Shown here piece after piece: positions 1-8,870 of a DNA stretch of 64,000 nucleotides. Where the stretch lies: NCBI GenBank assembly GCA_030446465.1, contig JAUJNI010000002.1, forward strand, positions 75,386 through 139,385, read 5' to 3'. The first letter of the stretch is position 1, and each line of letters begins with the position of its first letter. Both the position numbers and the translations under genes were made by a program. Source of the DNA: Actinomycetota bacterium (lineage in GTDB: Bacteria > Actinomycetota > CADDZG01 > WHSQ01). The notes beneath the pieces are model-generated. The model saw nothing but the letters and a program-made list of their open reading frames with translations, had not been told where the DNA came from and made no database searches.

Positions 1-696
1 GTGTTCTGGAAGGAGTTCAAGCTCCTTAGCTTCGACCCGGAATTCGGCACGACCCTGGGACTCCCGATGGGGCGCATCGACGTTCTGTTGACGACCTTGC
101 TCGTCATCGCAATCGTCATCGGGCTCCAGACCGTGGGGGTGGTGCTCATGAGCGCCATGGTCGTTGCTCCCGGCGCGGCAGCGCGCCAGTGGACGAACCG
201 GCTCGGGGTCATGGTGCCGTTGTCCGCGCTGTTCGGAGCGACGGCGGGGGTGAGCGGCGCAGTGATAAGCAGTCAAGAAGCGCAGCTTCCGACCGGCCCC
301 ATGATCGTGCTCTCGGCAAGCGTGCTGGTGCTGGTCTCGTTGTCGCTCGCGCCGGGGAGGGGTCTGTTGTGGGAGTTGTGGCGCCGCAGGAAGAACCGGA
401 AGCGCCTGAGCGTCGACGCGGTCCTCGCAGACCTCTACGCCCTCGACCTCCAGCACGAGGACGAGCATCCGCACTCCGTGGCCGCTCTGAACGCCATGAG
501 CGCGGAGCGCGATGGAGTCGGCGAGGAGCTCAAGCAGCTGGAGGATCGAGGCTGGGCAAGCCAGGCGGCGGAAGAGCAATGGGTGTTGACGGATGCAGGC
601 AGGGCCGAGGCACGCCTCAGGTCGCGCTCTGCCTCCATGCCCGGTGACGGCCGCGCATCCGAGGAGGCTGACGGCAGGCTGGGGGCGGCGCCATGA
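1..696 (+). CDS. Metal ABC transporter permease (ABC-3/TroC type), 5' partial, with winged-helix-like tail
   Basis: This is the C-terminal part of an inner-membrane permease of the zinc/manganese/iron ABC-3 family. The first base of the window is already inside the gene, and roughly the first 150 residues are missing. Residues 1-125 keep hydrophobic helices of the family (a segment rich in Val/Ile/Leu near 30-55 and another near 98-118). From about residue 130 there is a charged cytosolic extension of 100 residues whose HSVAAL...LKQLEDRGW...LTDAGRAEA pattern looks like a winged-helix or DtxR-type domain. It overlaps the next permease by 4 nt (ATGA), so the two are translationally coupled. Family assignment is firm; the tail's regulatory role is inference. 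Confidence 0.85.
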   Translation: MFWKEFKLLSFDPEFGTTLGLPMGRIDVLLTTLLVIAIVIGLQTVGVVLMSAMVVAPGAAARQWTNRLGVMVPLSALFGATAGVSGAVISSQEAQLPTGPMIVLSASVLVLVSLSLAPGRGLLWELWRRRKNRKRLSVDAVLADLYALDLQHEDEHPHSVAALNAMSAERDGVGEELKQLEDRGWASQAAEEQWVLTDAGRAEARLRSRSASMPGDGRASEEADGRLGAAP

Positions 697-1802
697 CGCA
701 GCCGCAGCTGGAGATCCAGGCGATCGCGGTGGTGACGGCGATCGCCTGCGCGCTTCCGGGCGTTTTCTTGGTATTGCGCCGGGTGGCATTGCTGAGCGAC
801 GCCATCAGTCACTCGATCTTGCTGGGCATAGTCCTCGCCTTCTTCGTCGCCGGAAGCGTCACCTCACCTCTGCTGATCGTCGGCGCTGCCGCCATGGGAC
901 TGATCACGGTGGTTCTCGTCCAAGCCCTCACCCGGACCAAGCTGGTAGCCAACGACGCCGCCATCGGCCTGGTCTTCCCCGCGCTGTTCAGCATCGCCGT
1001 CGTCCTGATAGCGCGCTACTCGGGCGATGTCCATCTCGACACCGATGTGGTTCTGCTCGGAGAGCTCGCGTTCGCTCCGTTTGAACGGCTCGTCATCGCG
1101 GGCTACGACATGGGTCCCCAGAGCCTCTATCTGATGGGCGGCATCCTGCTGTTGAACTTTGCAGGGCTGCTGCTCTTCTACAAGGAGCTGAAGCTTGCAA
1201 CCTTCGATGCAGCTCTGGCGGCCGCTCTTGGGTTCTCCCCGGCCCTCGTTCACTTCGGGCTCATGGGAATGGTCTCCGTAACTGCGGTCGGGGCGTTCGA
1301 TGCCGTGGGGTCGATCCTGGTCGTGGCGTTGATGATCGCTCCTCCGGCCACCGCCTATCTCCTCACCGACCGGCTGCCGAGCATGATCGCGGGGAGCGCC
1401 TTGATCGGTGCGGCCGCGGCCATCGGCGGCTACTGGCTGGCGCACCTCCTGGACGCCTCCATCGCAGGATCGATCGCCACGGTGTTGGGAGCGATGTTCG
1501 CGGTGGCGTTCGCCTTAGCTCCGCAACGAGGTCTGATTGCCGTTGCCAGGCGCCGCGGGCGCCAGCGATGGGAGTTTGCCCGCACGATGCTCGCCATCCA
1601 CCTCCTCAATCACGAGGGCCTGCCCGAGGCCGCGGACGAAAACAGGGTCGAGCACCTCAAAGACGGGCTTGGCTGGGACGGGGACTTCACGGCCGAGGTG
1701 GTCAAGCAGGCCAAGCGCAATGGGTTGCTGTGGGAGGGGGAGGGGGCGTTGATCCTGACCGACAGCGGGCGGCGGTTGGCCGAGAGTGCGGTCGCGGCCT
1801 GA
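693..1802 (+). CDS. Metal ABC transporter permease (ABC-3/TroD type) with C-terminal winged-helix-like domain
   Basis: A full-length, 369-residue second permease of the same transporter. Residues 5-270 form the ABC-3 multi-helix membrane domain (hydrophobic runs near 8-28, 50-75, 85-105, 130-155, 180-215, 225-265). Residues 285-369 are a soluble tail with HLLNHEGLPE...DFTAEVVKQAKRNGLL...LTDSGRRLAE, a helix-turn-helix plus wing-like pattern. ABC-3 permeases usually end soon after the last helix, so this tail is extra. A permease fused to a DtxR-like repressor is known in Chlamydia (YtgCR); here both permeases of one transporter have such tails. The start ATG overlaps the preceding stop. The metal is not determinable from the sequence. 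Confidence 0.88.
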   Translation: MTQPQLEIQAIAVVTAIACALPGVFLVLRRVALLSDAISHSILLGIVLAFFVAGSVTSPLLIVGAAAMGLITVVLVQALTRTKLVANDAAIGLVFPALFSIAVVLIARYSGDVHLDTDVVLLGELAFAPFERLVIAGYDMGPQSLYLMGGILLLNFAGLLLFYKELKLATFDAALAAALGFSPALVHFGLMGMVSVTAVGAFDAVGSILVVALMIAPPATAYLLTDRLPSMIAGSALIGAAAAIGGYWLAHLLDASIAGSIATVLGAMFAVAFALAPQRGLIAVARRRGRQRWEFARTMLAIHLLNHEGLPEAADENRVEHLKDGLGWDGDFTAEVVKQAKRNGLLWEGEGALILTDSGRRLAESAVAA

Positions 1803-1806
1803 AGAA

Positions 1807-2055
1807 ATGACCTCAGGAGCGGTGATCGCGTTCGTCGTCTCGGCGATGCTGCTGATGCTGGTCGCGGGCCTCAGGTTCGGCTTCGACTTGGTTTCCTTAG
1901 TGATCTTCGGGCTCATAGTGGCGGTCGGCGCTCTGGCCGTGGCGGTGGCTCGCAAGAAGGAGGCGGTCGCGCCGGCCTTCTGCCGCGACTGCCACCGGGT
2001 CACCTCGCCCAACGCCCCCTACTGCAAGCACTGCGGCGCCCGCGCCACGGGATGA
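1807..2055 (+). CDS. Small membrane protein with C-terminal zinc ribbon
   Basis: An 82-residue protein starting 4 nt after the permease stop, at an ATG. Two closely spaced hydrophobic segments (about 4-22 and 26-46) are followed by a basic stretch and a zinc ribbon made of CRDC and CKHC, with the ribbon on the cytosolic side by the positive-inside rule. No enzyme motif is visible. It probably belongs to the transporter operon because of the tight spacing. Function is unknown; a metal-sensing or scaffolding role beside a metal transporter is only a guess. Confidence 0.7.
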   Translation: MTSGAVIAFVVSAMLLMLVAGLRFGFDLVSLVIFGLIVAVGALAVAVARKKEAVAPAFCRDCHRVTSPNAPYCKHCGARATG

Positions 2056-2076
2056 CCGGGCCCCCATGCGTCCATT

Positions 2077-2111
2077 GGACGTCTACCCACCGAAGCGGTC
2101 TGCAGACGTCC
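2077..2111. repeat. Intergenic hairpin repeat, copy 1
   Basis: GGACGTCT (2077-2084) pairs perfectly with AGACGTCC (2104-2111), with an inner ACCG/CGGT pair. The same unit recurs 72 bp downstream and again at 15662, each time just after a gene. The unit is preceded by the small palindrome GTCCATTGGAC. Confidence 0.7.
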
Positions 2112-2148
2112 CCTAAACGAAAGGGCGGTTGGGCCCGGTGCGTCCATT

Positions 2149-2183
2149 GGACGTCTTCCCACCGAAGCGGTGCGCAGATGTCC
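2149..2183. repeat. Intergenic hairpin repeat, copy 2
   Basis: GGACGTCT (2149-2156) pairs with AGATGTCC (2176-2183), one G-U pair. The intervening bases are nearly the same as in copy 1, including CCCACCGAAGCGGT. It lies between the zinc-ribbon gene and the convergent small gene ending at 2211, so it could also act as a bidirectional 3' structure. Confidence 0.7.
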
Positions 2184-2210
2184 ACCGGAGGAGCGGTCGA
2201 GGGGAAACCG

Positions 2211-2477
2211 CTACAGGAGTGAGGTCTGGCTGTCGTCTTTCTTGCTGCGCGAGGGGGCCTGCTCGTCCACGATCGGGTACTCGATGACGGCGACGACCCG
2301 GGCCGACATGAAGCGGCCGCTGCGGATGACGACTCCCGTGCGCGTCACCTCGGAGACCTCGAGGGTTCCCCTGACGTTGGAGACCTCGACCCGCCGGCCG
2401 GCCTTGGTGGCGACGATCTCGTAGGTCCTCGTCCCGTCTCCGACGTCGACCACCACCTCAACCCGATCACCCTTCAT
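2211..2477 (-). CDS. Small hypothetical protein, beta-rich
   Basis: An 88-residue protein read leftward from an ATG at 2477. It is mostly alternating Val/Arg/Glu/Thr of the kind that makes beta strands (residues 4-70), followed by a charged, disordered tail. No cysteines, membrane segment or catalytic motif are visible. A much longer open frame on the same strand continues to 4247, but that part lies opposite the dihydrolipoamide dehydrogenase gene and is not protein-like, so the 2477 start is preferred. It converges with the metal-transporter operon and diverges from the dehydrogenase gene. I do not recognise the family. Confidence 0.6.
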   Translation of the reverse strand: MKGDRVEVVVDVGDGTRTYEIVATKAGRRVEVSNVRGTLEVSEVTRTGVVIRSGRFMSARVVAVIEYPIVDEQAPSRSKKDDSQTSLL

Positions 2478-2660
2478 GGGCGCAATGGTCGCACGACCGG
2501 CCGGAGCGGGCCAGCCCTTCGTTCTTGCCGCCATTTGGCCGAAATAGGGAGGCAAATCGCACCAAGAAAGAGGCGAGGACCGGGCCGGGCCGGAAGCGTC
2601 CAGCTCGAGAGCCCCGTGTATCGTCGAAGCTGCGGTTAAACCAATCAGCGGGAGGTAGTT

Positions 2661-4085
2661 GTGGCAGAGGGCTCGGACTCCTTCGATCTCGTCATCCTCG
2701 GGGGTGGCAACGGCGGGTACGCGTGCGCCTTTCGGGCCGTTGCGCTCGGGATGTCGGTCGCCATGGTCGAAAAGGACAAGGTCGGTGGCACCTGCCTCCA
2801 CCGTGGCTGCATCCCGACAAAGGCCCTGCTGCACTCCGCCGAGCTGCTCGACGAGATCCGAGGTGCCGGCGACTTCGGCATCAAGGTCGATGCTGAGCCC
2901 GACTACGACTGGGGGCAGGTCCAGGACTTCAAGGATTCCGTGGTGGGACGGATGTACAAGGGCCTCTCGACCCTGGTGAAGAGAAAGAAGATCGAGCTGG
3001 TGGAGGGTCACGGCCGGCTCCGGGACAACCGAACCGTGGTCGTCCAAACCGAAGGCGGAGAGCGAAGCCTCACGGCCGAGAAAGCGGTAGTGCTGGCCCC
3101 CGGCTCCTTCCCACGCGACCTGCCCTTCATCGAGGCGGACGGCGACAGGGTGCAGAACTCGAATCACGGTTTGGTGGCCGAGGACGTCCCGTCGTCGGTC
3201 ATCGTGGTCGGAGGCAACTACATCGGCCTCGAGTTCGCGAGCGTCTTCGAATCGTTTGGCGCGGACGTGCAGGTAGTCGAGATGCTGCCGAAGATCGCCC
3301 CTGCCGAAGACTCCGACATTTCTGAGGCCCTTCTCAAGCTGCTCGAGCGCCGGGGGATCAAGTTCCACCTCGGCGTCACGGTTACGGGCGCCAAGGTCAA
3401 CGACTCTGGAGTCGATGTCTCCATCGAGAAGGACGGCAACGGCGAGACCCTGTCGGCCGACCGGATGTTCGTCGCCATTGGCCGGGCCCCCAGGACCGAC
3501 GACATGGGCCTCGAGGAGATCGGCGTCACGCTCGACAAGGCCTTCATCGTCGTCGATCAGCTGTTCTCGACGGGCGTGGAGGGCGTCTATGCAATCGGCG
3601 ATGCGGTTCACATCCCCGACGCCAACTGGGTTCACCCTCAGCTCGCGCACGTCGCCTTCATCGAGGGGATGAAGCTCGCCGAGCTGCTGGCGGGCAAGGA
3701 GCCCACTCCGGTCGACTACAAGAACATCCCACACGTCATCTACTGCCAGCCCGAGGTCGCGGCAGTCGGATTGACCGAGGACAAGGCGAAGGAGCTCGGG
3801 ATCGACGTCGTCACCCAGCGCTATCCGTTCGCGGCCAACGCCAGGGCCCTGATGCTGGGTGGGGGCCAGGGCTTCGTGAAGTCGGTGGCCGAGAGGGGCG
3901 GGGCGGTCGTCGGGGTCCACGTCGTCGGGACGCGCGCCTCGGATCTCATCACCGAGGCGCAGCTCGCAACCTCGTGGGAGGCCTATCCCGACGAGCTGGC
4001 CGAGCTCATGCATCCACACCCCACCCTGTCGGAGGCCATCGGCGAGACTTTTCTGGAGCTTGCGGGAAAGCCCCTGCACGGCTGA
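2661..4085 (+). CDS. lpdA: Dihydrolipoamide dehydrogenase (E3)
   Basis: A 474-residue FAD flavoenzyme that reoxidises dihydrolipoamide on E2 subunits and passes electrons to NAD. The N-terminal FAD motif (ILGGGNGGYACA, about 10-21), the redox disulfide GGTCLHRGC (about 41-49), the NAD-binding VVGGNYIGLEFA (about 180-191), the second FAD motif TGVEGVYAIGDA and the C-terminal HPHPTLSEA with the catalytic His-Glu pair are all present. The start is GTG with GGAGG 5 nt before it. Usual length. It sits upstream of pyruvate kinase and the E2/lipoate cluster and is the obvious E3 for that complex. Confidence 0.95.
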   Translation: MAEGSDSFDLVILGGGNGGYACAFRAVALGMSVAMVEKDKVGGTCLHRGCIPTKALLHSAELLDEIRGAGDFGIKVDAEPDYDWGQVQDFKDSVVGRMYKGLSTLVKRKKIELVEGHGRLRDNRTVVVQTEGGERSLTAEKAVVLAPGSFPRDLPFIEADGDRVQNSNHGLVAEDVPSSVIVVGGNYIGLEFASVFESFGADVQVVEMLPKIAPAEDSDISEALLKLLERRGIKFHLGVTVTGAKVNDSGVDVSIEKDGNGETLSADRMFVAIGRAPRTDDMGLEEIGVTLDKAFIVVDQLFSTGVEGVYAIGDAVHIPDANWVHPQLAHVAFIEGMKLAELLAGKEPTPVDYKNIPHVIYCQPEVAAVGLTEDKAKELGIDVVTQRYPFAANARALMLGGGQGFVKSVAERGGAVVGVHVVGTRASDLITEAQLATSWEAYPDELAELMHPHPTLSEAIGETFLELAGKPLHG

Positions 4086-4096
4086 CCCCATCCCCG

Positions 4097-4111
4097 GGGT
4101 GCGCGGCACCC
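4097..4111. terminator. Hairpin after lpdA
   Basis: GGGTGC-GCG-GCACCC forms a 6-bp stem with a 3-nt loop directly after the lpdA stop. There is no clear T run, so a terminator role is weakly supported. Confidence 0.3.
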
Positions 4112-4180
4112 GTACGTGGCCCCCGAGCCGTCTTGCCTCCCTTAAGGTTTGCTCATGGTGGCAATGAACGGGGGTGAAGC

Positions 4181-5005
4181 ATGAGGTGGAGACGGATCGT
4201 TGCGGCCGGCGCAACCGCGCTTCTGGTGGGCTCCTGCGGGCAGCCATCTGACTCTCGGGACTCGATTGGTCAAGCCGCTTCGGCGATGGAGGAAGCGGGG
4301 ACCGCCAGGATGTCGATGGAGCAGACCATGGATGCCCCCACCGGGACGTTCTCGTCCGAGGCGGAGGGGGTCGTGGACTTTGCAGGTCAACGGGGGCAGA
4401 TGACCATGACGCTGTCCGGCCTTCCGGGCCAGGACGGCGCCACCATTGAGGCGGTCGCCGACGACTTCATCATCTACATGAAGAGTCCTCTTTTAGATCC
4501 GGTCCTGAAAGGCCCCGAGTCGTGGGTCAGCATCGACTTGCAAGCGGCCGGAGAGGAGATGGGCATCGACATGAAGGCGCTCGCCGGTCAAAGCGATCCT
4601 TCTCAGATGCTCGATTACCTACAGGGGACTACGGATGTCGAGGAGATCGGCACCGAAGAGGTCCGCAACGTCGACACGACGCACTACCGGTTCAAGCTCG
4701 ACTTCGAGGAGCTGGCCGAGACCGGACCCGAAGAGATCCGCGAGTCGGTCAAGGTCATGGTCGAGGACTTCGGCTTTCGTGCGTTGCCCGGTGAGATCTG
4801 GCTGGACGAACAGGGGCTGGTTCGCAGACTTTTCTATGAGTTCGAATACCGGCTGCCGGACGCCGCAGAAGACGGGACCTTCGGCCCACTTAAACAGGAG
4901 ATGACGATTGACTACTACGACTTTGGGGTGCCCGTCAACATCGAAGTCCCACCGAAGGATGATGTGATCGATCTTCAGGAGCTCATGGAGGGTGCAAGCC
5001 CGTGA
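4181..5005 (+). CDS. Secreted lipoprotein, LppX/LolA-like fold candidate
   Basis: A 274-residue protein with a lipoprotein signal: basic MRWRR, a hydrophobic core, and lipobox LVGSC with the lipidated cysteine at about residue 19. The mature part is acidic and predicted beta-rich, with repeated short amphipathic strands, as in actinobacterial LppX/LprG or LolA-like carriers; no motif proves the fold. The start ATG has GGGGGTG 5 nt before it. It lies between E3 and pyruvate kinase but has no evident link to them. A second, unrelated-looking lipoprotein is at 12034. Function not known. Confidence 0.75.
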   Translation: MRWRRIVAAGATALLVGSCGQPSDSRDSIGQAASAMEEAGTARMSMEQTMDAPTGTFSSEAEGVVDFAGQRGQMTMTLSGLPGQDGATIEAVADDFIIYMKSPLLDPVLKGPESWVSIDLQAAGEEMGIDMKALAGQSDPSQMLDYLQGTTDVEEIGTEEVRNVDTTHYRFKLDFEELAETGPEEIRESVKVMVEDFGFRALPGEIWLDEQGLVRRLFYEFEYRLPDAAEDGTFGPLKQEMTIDYYDFGVPVNIEVPPKDDVIDLQELMEGASP

Positions 5006-5069
5006 GCCGCCGGAGGGCCGTGGCGCACGGATTAGCGCCTTGTGCCCTCGGCCCCCCTTCGAACTGCTT

Positions 5070-6495
5070 GTGTCAAGAGGCGGGCTGAGCCGCGCGCAGG
5101 ACCAAGATCATCGCCACCATTGGGCCTGCGACAAGGCACCGGAAAACACTCGCTTGCGTTCTCGATGCCGGAGCCGACGTGGTTCGGCTGAACTTCGCTC
5201 ACGACACCGTTGACGCACACCGAAAGGCGGCTGCGCTGGCCGACGAGCTTGCGGCCGAACGGGGACGGATAGTCGGTGTGCTGGTTGATCTGCCCGGGCC
5301 GAAGATGCGAACCGGTCCTGTGAAGGGCGGAGAGGTCACACTAGAGGCGGGACAGAGGTTCGTGCTCGGCAACGGTGAAGTCACCGGAGACGCGTCGAGC
5401 GTTTCAACCAGCGTGGAGGACCTCGCCAGCTTCGTTAGCGCGGGTGACGAGGTCTATCTAGCGGACGGCACGATCATTCTGCGCGCCAAAGCGGTCGACG
5501 GGGGCGTCGTGACCACGGAGGTCGTCAGAGGTGGCGTGCTGCGTTCCCGCAAGGGGATGCACGTACCTGGGGCCGAGCGCCACATCGAGGCGTTCACGGA
5601 AGAAGACGCCCGGTCCCTGCACCACGCCGTCGATCTGGGCGCAGACCTCGTGGGCCTCTCCTTCGTTCGAGACGCAGATGACATCAGGCGGGCGCGCTCC
5701 GCGCTTCCGACCCACGGCCCCCGCCCTCTGCTCGTTGCCAAGATCGAGACTCGTTCGGCAGTAGAGAACCTCGACGCCATCGCCGATGAGGCCGACGCGG
5801 TGATGGTTGCCCGCGGGGATCTCGGGATACAGATGCCACTGCGAGAGCTGCCCTTGATCCAGAAGGACATCATCCGCACGTGCAACTTGAACGGCGTGCC
5901 GGTGATCACCGCAACCCAGATGCTCGAGTCGATGACACGCGCTCCGCTCCCGACCAGGGCCGAGGTCGCCGACGTGGCCAATGCAGTTCTCGACGGCACC
6001 GACGCGCTGATGCTCTCGGAGGAAACGGCGGTCGGCGACCATCCTGCCGCGAGCGTGACGACGATGGCCGAAGTAGCAGAGGAGGCCGAGACCCGCTCCG
6101 GTCATCGCCTCAAACCGGTAAAGGAAGAGTTGGTGGGCGACCGGGTGGCCTGGGCCGTTGCCCACGCGGCGGTTGAGGCCGCGGAGGACCTCGAGGTCGC
6201 CGCGATCCTGTGCCCCACGCAGAGCGGCTCCACCGTCCGAAGGGTTGCCGCATTCAGGCCCAGTGTTCCGATCATCGGACTCTCGGCGCAGCCCCCGGTA
6301 CTAGGAGCGATGGCGTTGATCTGGGGCGTGACTCCAGTGTCCTGCGAGGATCTGGAGTCGGATCTCGGACCTGACGTCCTCGAGCGCGCGGTCGCCGTAG
6401 CCAGGGACCAGCGAGTCGTGGGCACCGGAGACCTCGTCGTGGTGGTAACGGGAGCTGCGGGCCACACCGACCTCATGCGCATCGTTGAGGTTTGA
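5070..6495 (+). CDS. pyk: Pyruvate kinase, with apparent 1-nt frameshift near the 5' end
   Basis: Glycolytic enzyme making pyruvate and ATP from PEP and ADP. The body is full length: RTKIIATIGPAT at the N-terminus, LNFAH, the domain-swapped B domain, IEKIETRSAVENLD, MVARGDLG, the ITATQMLESM catalytic stretch and the C-terminal allosteric-type domain ending at 6493. The body frame has a TGA at 5087-5089, just before the RTK motif, and no ATG, GTG or TTG between that stop and 5179; starting at 5179 would delete essential residues. A GTG at 5070 in another frame reads VSRGGLSRA and would join perfectly if one base were removed from GCGCGC at 5091-5097. Sequence error or a real frameshift are the options. 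Confidence 0.85.
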
Positions 6496-6610
6496 GTGCA
6501 TCTCAGCCCGGTGGGCGCGAGCCAGGCGTTACTCTCAAGAAGCCGCTGATTGACGCGGTTGCTCCATTCGGCGACGGCAAGGGCTTGTCCACAAGGAGGA
6601 TCACGGCCGC

Positions 6611-8134
6611 ATGGCTACTGAGATCAAGATGCCGCAACTCGGCGAGTCTGTCGTCGAGGGAACTATCACCAAGTGGTTGAAGCAAGAGGGCGACACCATC
6701 AGCGAGGACGAGCTCCTCGTCGAGGTGTCGACCGACAAAGTCGACTCCGAAGTCCCTTCGTCGGCTTCTGGAACCCTCCAAAAGATCCTGGTCCCGGAAG
6801 GTGACACCGTGAAGGTCGGAACTCCGATCGCGGTGGTTGGTGAGGGAGCCGCAGAAGAAGGTGGCGCCGAACAGGCCGCGCAGGAGGAAGCGACAGAGCC
6901 AGGAGCCGATCAGGCGGCGGGCGACGGCAGTGCAGCTCCCGCACCGGTGGACCAGCAGCCCGCCGCGGAGGCAGAGCAGCAATCCGCTGCTTCAGAGCAG
7001 GGCGACGGCCAGGGCCCTCAGGCCCAACCCGAAACGTCCCCTCCAGCCGAAGCCGGCGACGGGGCCAGCGCGGAAGCGACGGGCGATCGCGCCGAGGAGG
7101 CGGCAGCGGACAAGCAGGAGACGGGCGGGGGCGCCGCTCCGCAGCCCTCCCCGGACGGCGACGGCTCCAAGCGAGGGATCATCTCGCCCCTGGTCAGGCG
7201 GCTCGCCGACGAGCACGCGGTGAATCTGGAAGAGGTCAGAGGTTCCGGCACCGGAGGCCGCATACGCAAGCAGGACGTGCTGAGCTTCGTCGAGGCGCGC
7301 AAGCAACCGGCCCCCCCAGCCGAGGCGCCCGCGGGCGAGGTGGCGCCTGCTCCCGCCGAGCCTTCACGGCCGGCACCTGCCGAGCGGCCGGTGGTGGTTG
7401 GAGACCGGGGGGCCGGACGCGACGAGCTGGTTCCGTGGACCAACATCCGGCGCAGGACCGCGGAGCACATGGTTGCGAGTCACTTCGAGACCGCTCGTGC
7501 CTGGAACGCAGTCGAGGCAGACTGGACCAACGTCGTAAGGCTGAGGACCGCCGCCAAGGAATCGTTCAAGCAACGCGAGGGGTTCAACCTCACCTACATG
7601 CCGTTTCTCGCCAAGGTGCTGTGCGAGACCCTGCTCGAGATGCCCGAGGTCAACTCGACCTACGACGAGGAGCAGCAGGGCAACGTCTTAAAGCACTACG
7701 TGAACCTGGGTATTGCGGTTGCGCTCGAAGGCGGCGGCCTCATCGTTCCCGTCGTGAAGGCGGCCGACGAAAAGAACCTCACCGGCCTCGCTCGGGGCAT
7801 CAACGACGTGGCGACCCGCGCACGGACCAAGAAACTGTCCCCCGACGATCTAACCGGGGGGACGTTCACGATCACCAATCCGGGTCCCTTCGGGTCCGTC
7901 ATCTCGGTGCCGATCATTCCAAGGGGACAAGCGGGCATCTTGGGCTTCGAGGCGATCGACAAGCGGGTGGTCGTGACGGATGACGACAGCATCGCGATCA
8001 GGTCTCGAGGGTTTCTTTCCATGTCGTGGGACCACAGGGCGATTGACGGGGCGGAGGCCGCGCGGTTCCTCGCCCGGCTGAAGGAGAGAATCCAGACGAC
8101 CGACTTCACGAGCGAGTTGCAGCACTACATCTAA
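6611..8134 (+). CDS. Dihydrolipoamide acyltransferase (E2) of a 2-oxoacid dehydrogenase complex
   Basis: A 507-residue E2 core. One lipoyl domain (1-76) has the lipoylated lysine in STDKVDS at about residue 43. A long Ala/Pro/Glu-rich linker follows (80-190), then a peripheral-subunit-binding domain with ISPLVRRLADEH (about 195-230), a second Ala/Pro linker and the catalytic trimeric domain. The active-site SWDHRAIDG has its histidine at about residue 475. The ATG start is preceded by AAGGAGG. Its stop overlaps the lipB start by one base. E1 alpha and beta lie just downstream, so pyruvate or a branched-chain oxoacid is the likely substrate; the sequence does not separate these. Confidence 0.93.
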   Translation: MATEIKMPQLGESVVEGTITKWLKQEGDTISEDELLVEVSTDKVDSEVPSSASGTLQKILVPEGDTVKVGTPIAVVGEGAAEEGGAEQAAQEEATEPGADQAAGDGSAAPAPVDQQPAAEAEQQSAASEQGDGQGPQAQPETSPPAEAGDGASAEATGDRAEEAAADKQETGGGAAPQPSPDGDGSKRGIISPLVRRLADEHAVNLEEVRGSGTGGRIRKQDVLSFVEARKQPAPPAEAPAGEVAPAPAEPSRPAPAERPVVVGDRGAGRDELVPWTNIRRRTAEHMVASHFETARAWNAVEADWTNVVRLRTAAKESFKQREGFNLTYMPFLAKVLCETLLEMPEVNSTYDEEQQGNVLKHYVNLGIAVALEGGGLIVPVVKAADEKNLTGLARGINDVATRARTKKLSPDDLTGGTFTITNPGPFGSVISVPIIPRGQAGILGFEAIDKRVVVTDDDSIAIRSRGFLSMSWDHRAIDGAEAARFLARLKERIQTTDFTSELQHYI

Positions 8135-8859
8135 TGAGCCTTCTAGAAATGACCCAGCGGCCGAAGCTGTTGACGGCGTCCTGGTTGGGCCGGACCGACT
8201 ACCCGGTCGCCTGGGGGACTCAGCGCGAGCTGTGGCTTGCCCGGCTCGAGGGTGAGCGAGGTGACTCCCTGATGCTTCTGGAGCATCCACCCACCTACAC
8301 TCTTGGGCGCAGAGCCGTGGAAGCGGATCTCGTGTACGGCGAAGCACAACGGCTGGCGCGCGGCATCTCTTTGTTCAACGTCGATCGGGGGGGCCGCGCG
8401 ACCTACCACGGGCCAGGCCAGCTCGTGGGCTACCCAGTTCTCGGACTGGGCGAGCGTTACGACGTGGTGGCCTACCTCCGCCGGCTCGAGGACGTGCTGA
8501 TCGCGGTTGCGGCCGACCTGGGGGTCGAGGCTCGTCGCGACGACGAGCACACAGGGGTGTGGGTAGGCAACAACAAGATCGGTGCCATCGGTGTGAAGAT
8601 CACGAGGGGCATCACGATGCATGGGTTCGCGTTCAACGTCGCCACCGACCTATCGATGTTCGAGGGAATAGTTCCATGCGGCATACAGGGTCGCTGGGTC
8701 ACCTCCTTGCTGGCGGAAACCGGCGTCAGCCACTCGGTCAAGGAGGTCGCAACGCTCGCGGCAAATCACCTCGCCAGAGTCTTTGATTTCTCTGTTGTGT
8801 GGGCGCACCCCAAATCACTTTCGGTCAGCGGAACTGATTCGACACCAGCGACGGTTTGA
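8134..8859 (+). CDS. lipB: Octanoyl-[ACP]:protein N-octanoyltransferase
   Basis: A 241-residue LipB that moves octanoyl from acyl carrier protein to the lipoyl-domain lysine. RGGRATYHGPGQLVGYP (about 85-101), the catalytic lysine in NKIGAIGVKI and the catalytic cysteine in IVPCGIQG are present. The start ATG overlaps the E2 stop (TAATG), so it is co-translated with the protein it modifies. The C-terminal 20 residues are an unconserved tail. Confidence 0.94.
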   Translation: MSLLEMTQRPKLLTASWLGRTDYPVAWGTQRELWLARLEGERGDSLMLLEHPPTYTLGRRAVEADLVYGEAQRLARGISLFNVDRGGRATYHGPGQLVGYPVLGLGERYDVVAYLRRLEDVLIAVAADLGVEARRDDEHTGVWVGNNKIGAIGVKITRGITMHGFAFNVATDLSMFEGIVPCGIQGRWVTSLLAETGVSHSVKEVATLAANHLARVFDFSVVWAHPKSLSVSGTDSTPATV

Positions 8860-8870
8860 GGAGGACGAGA

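Noticed and set aside
2478..4247. Long open frame on the minus strand opposite lpdA
   Set aside because: It is antisense to a complete dihydrolipoamide dehydrogenase and reads as Leu/Arg/Gly/Asp noise typical of GC-rich antisense frames. Only its last 88 codons (2211-2477) look like a gene.
5179..6495. Pyruvate kinase starting at GTG 5179
   Set aside because: It would lack the conserved N-terminal strand and the ATIGPAT substrate motif encoded upstream in the same frame.
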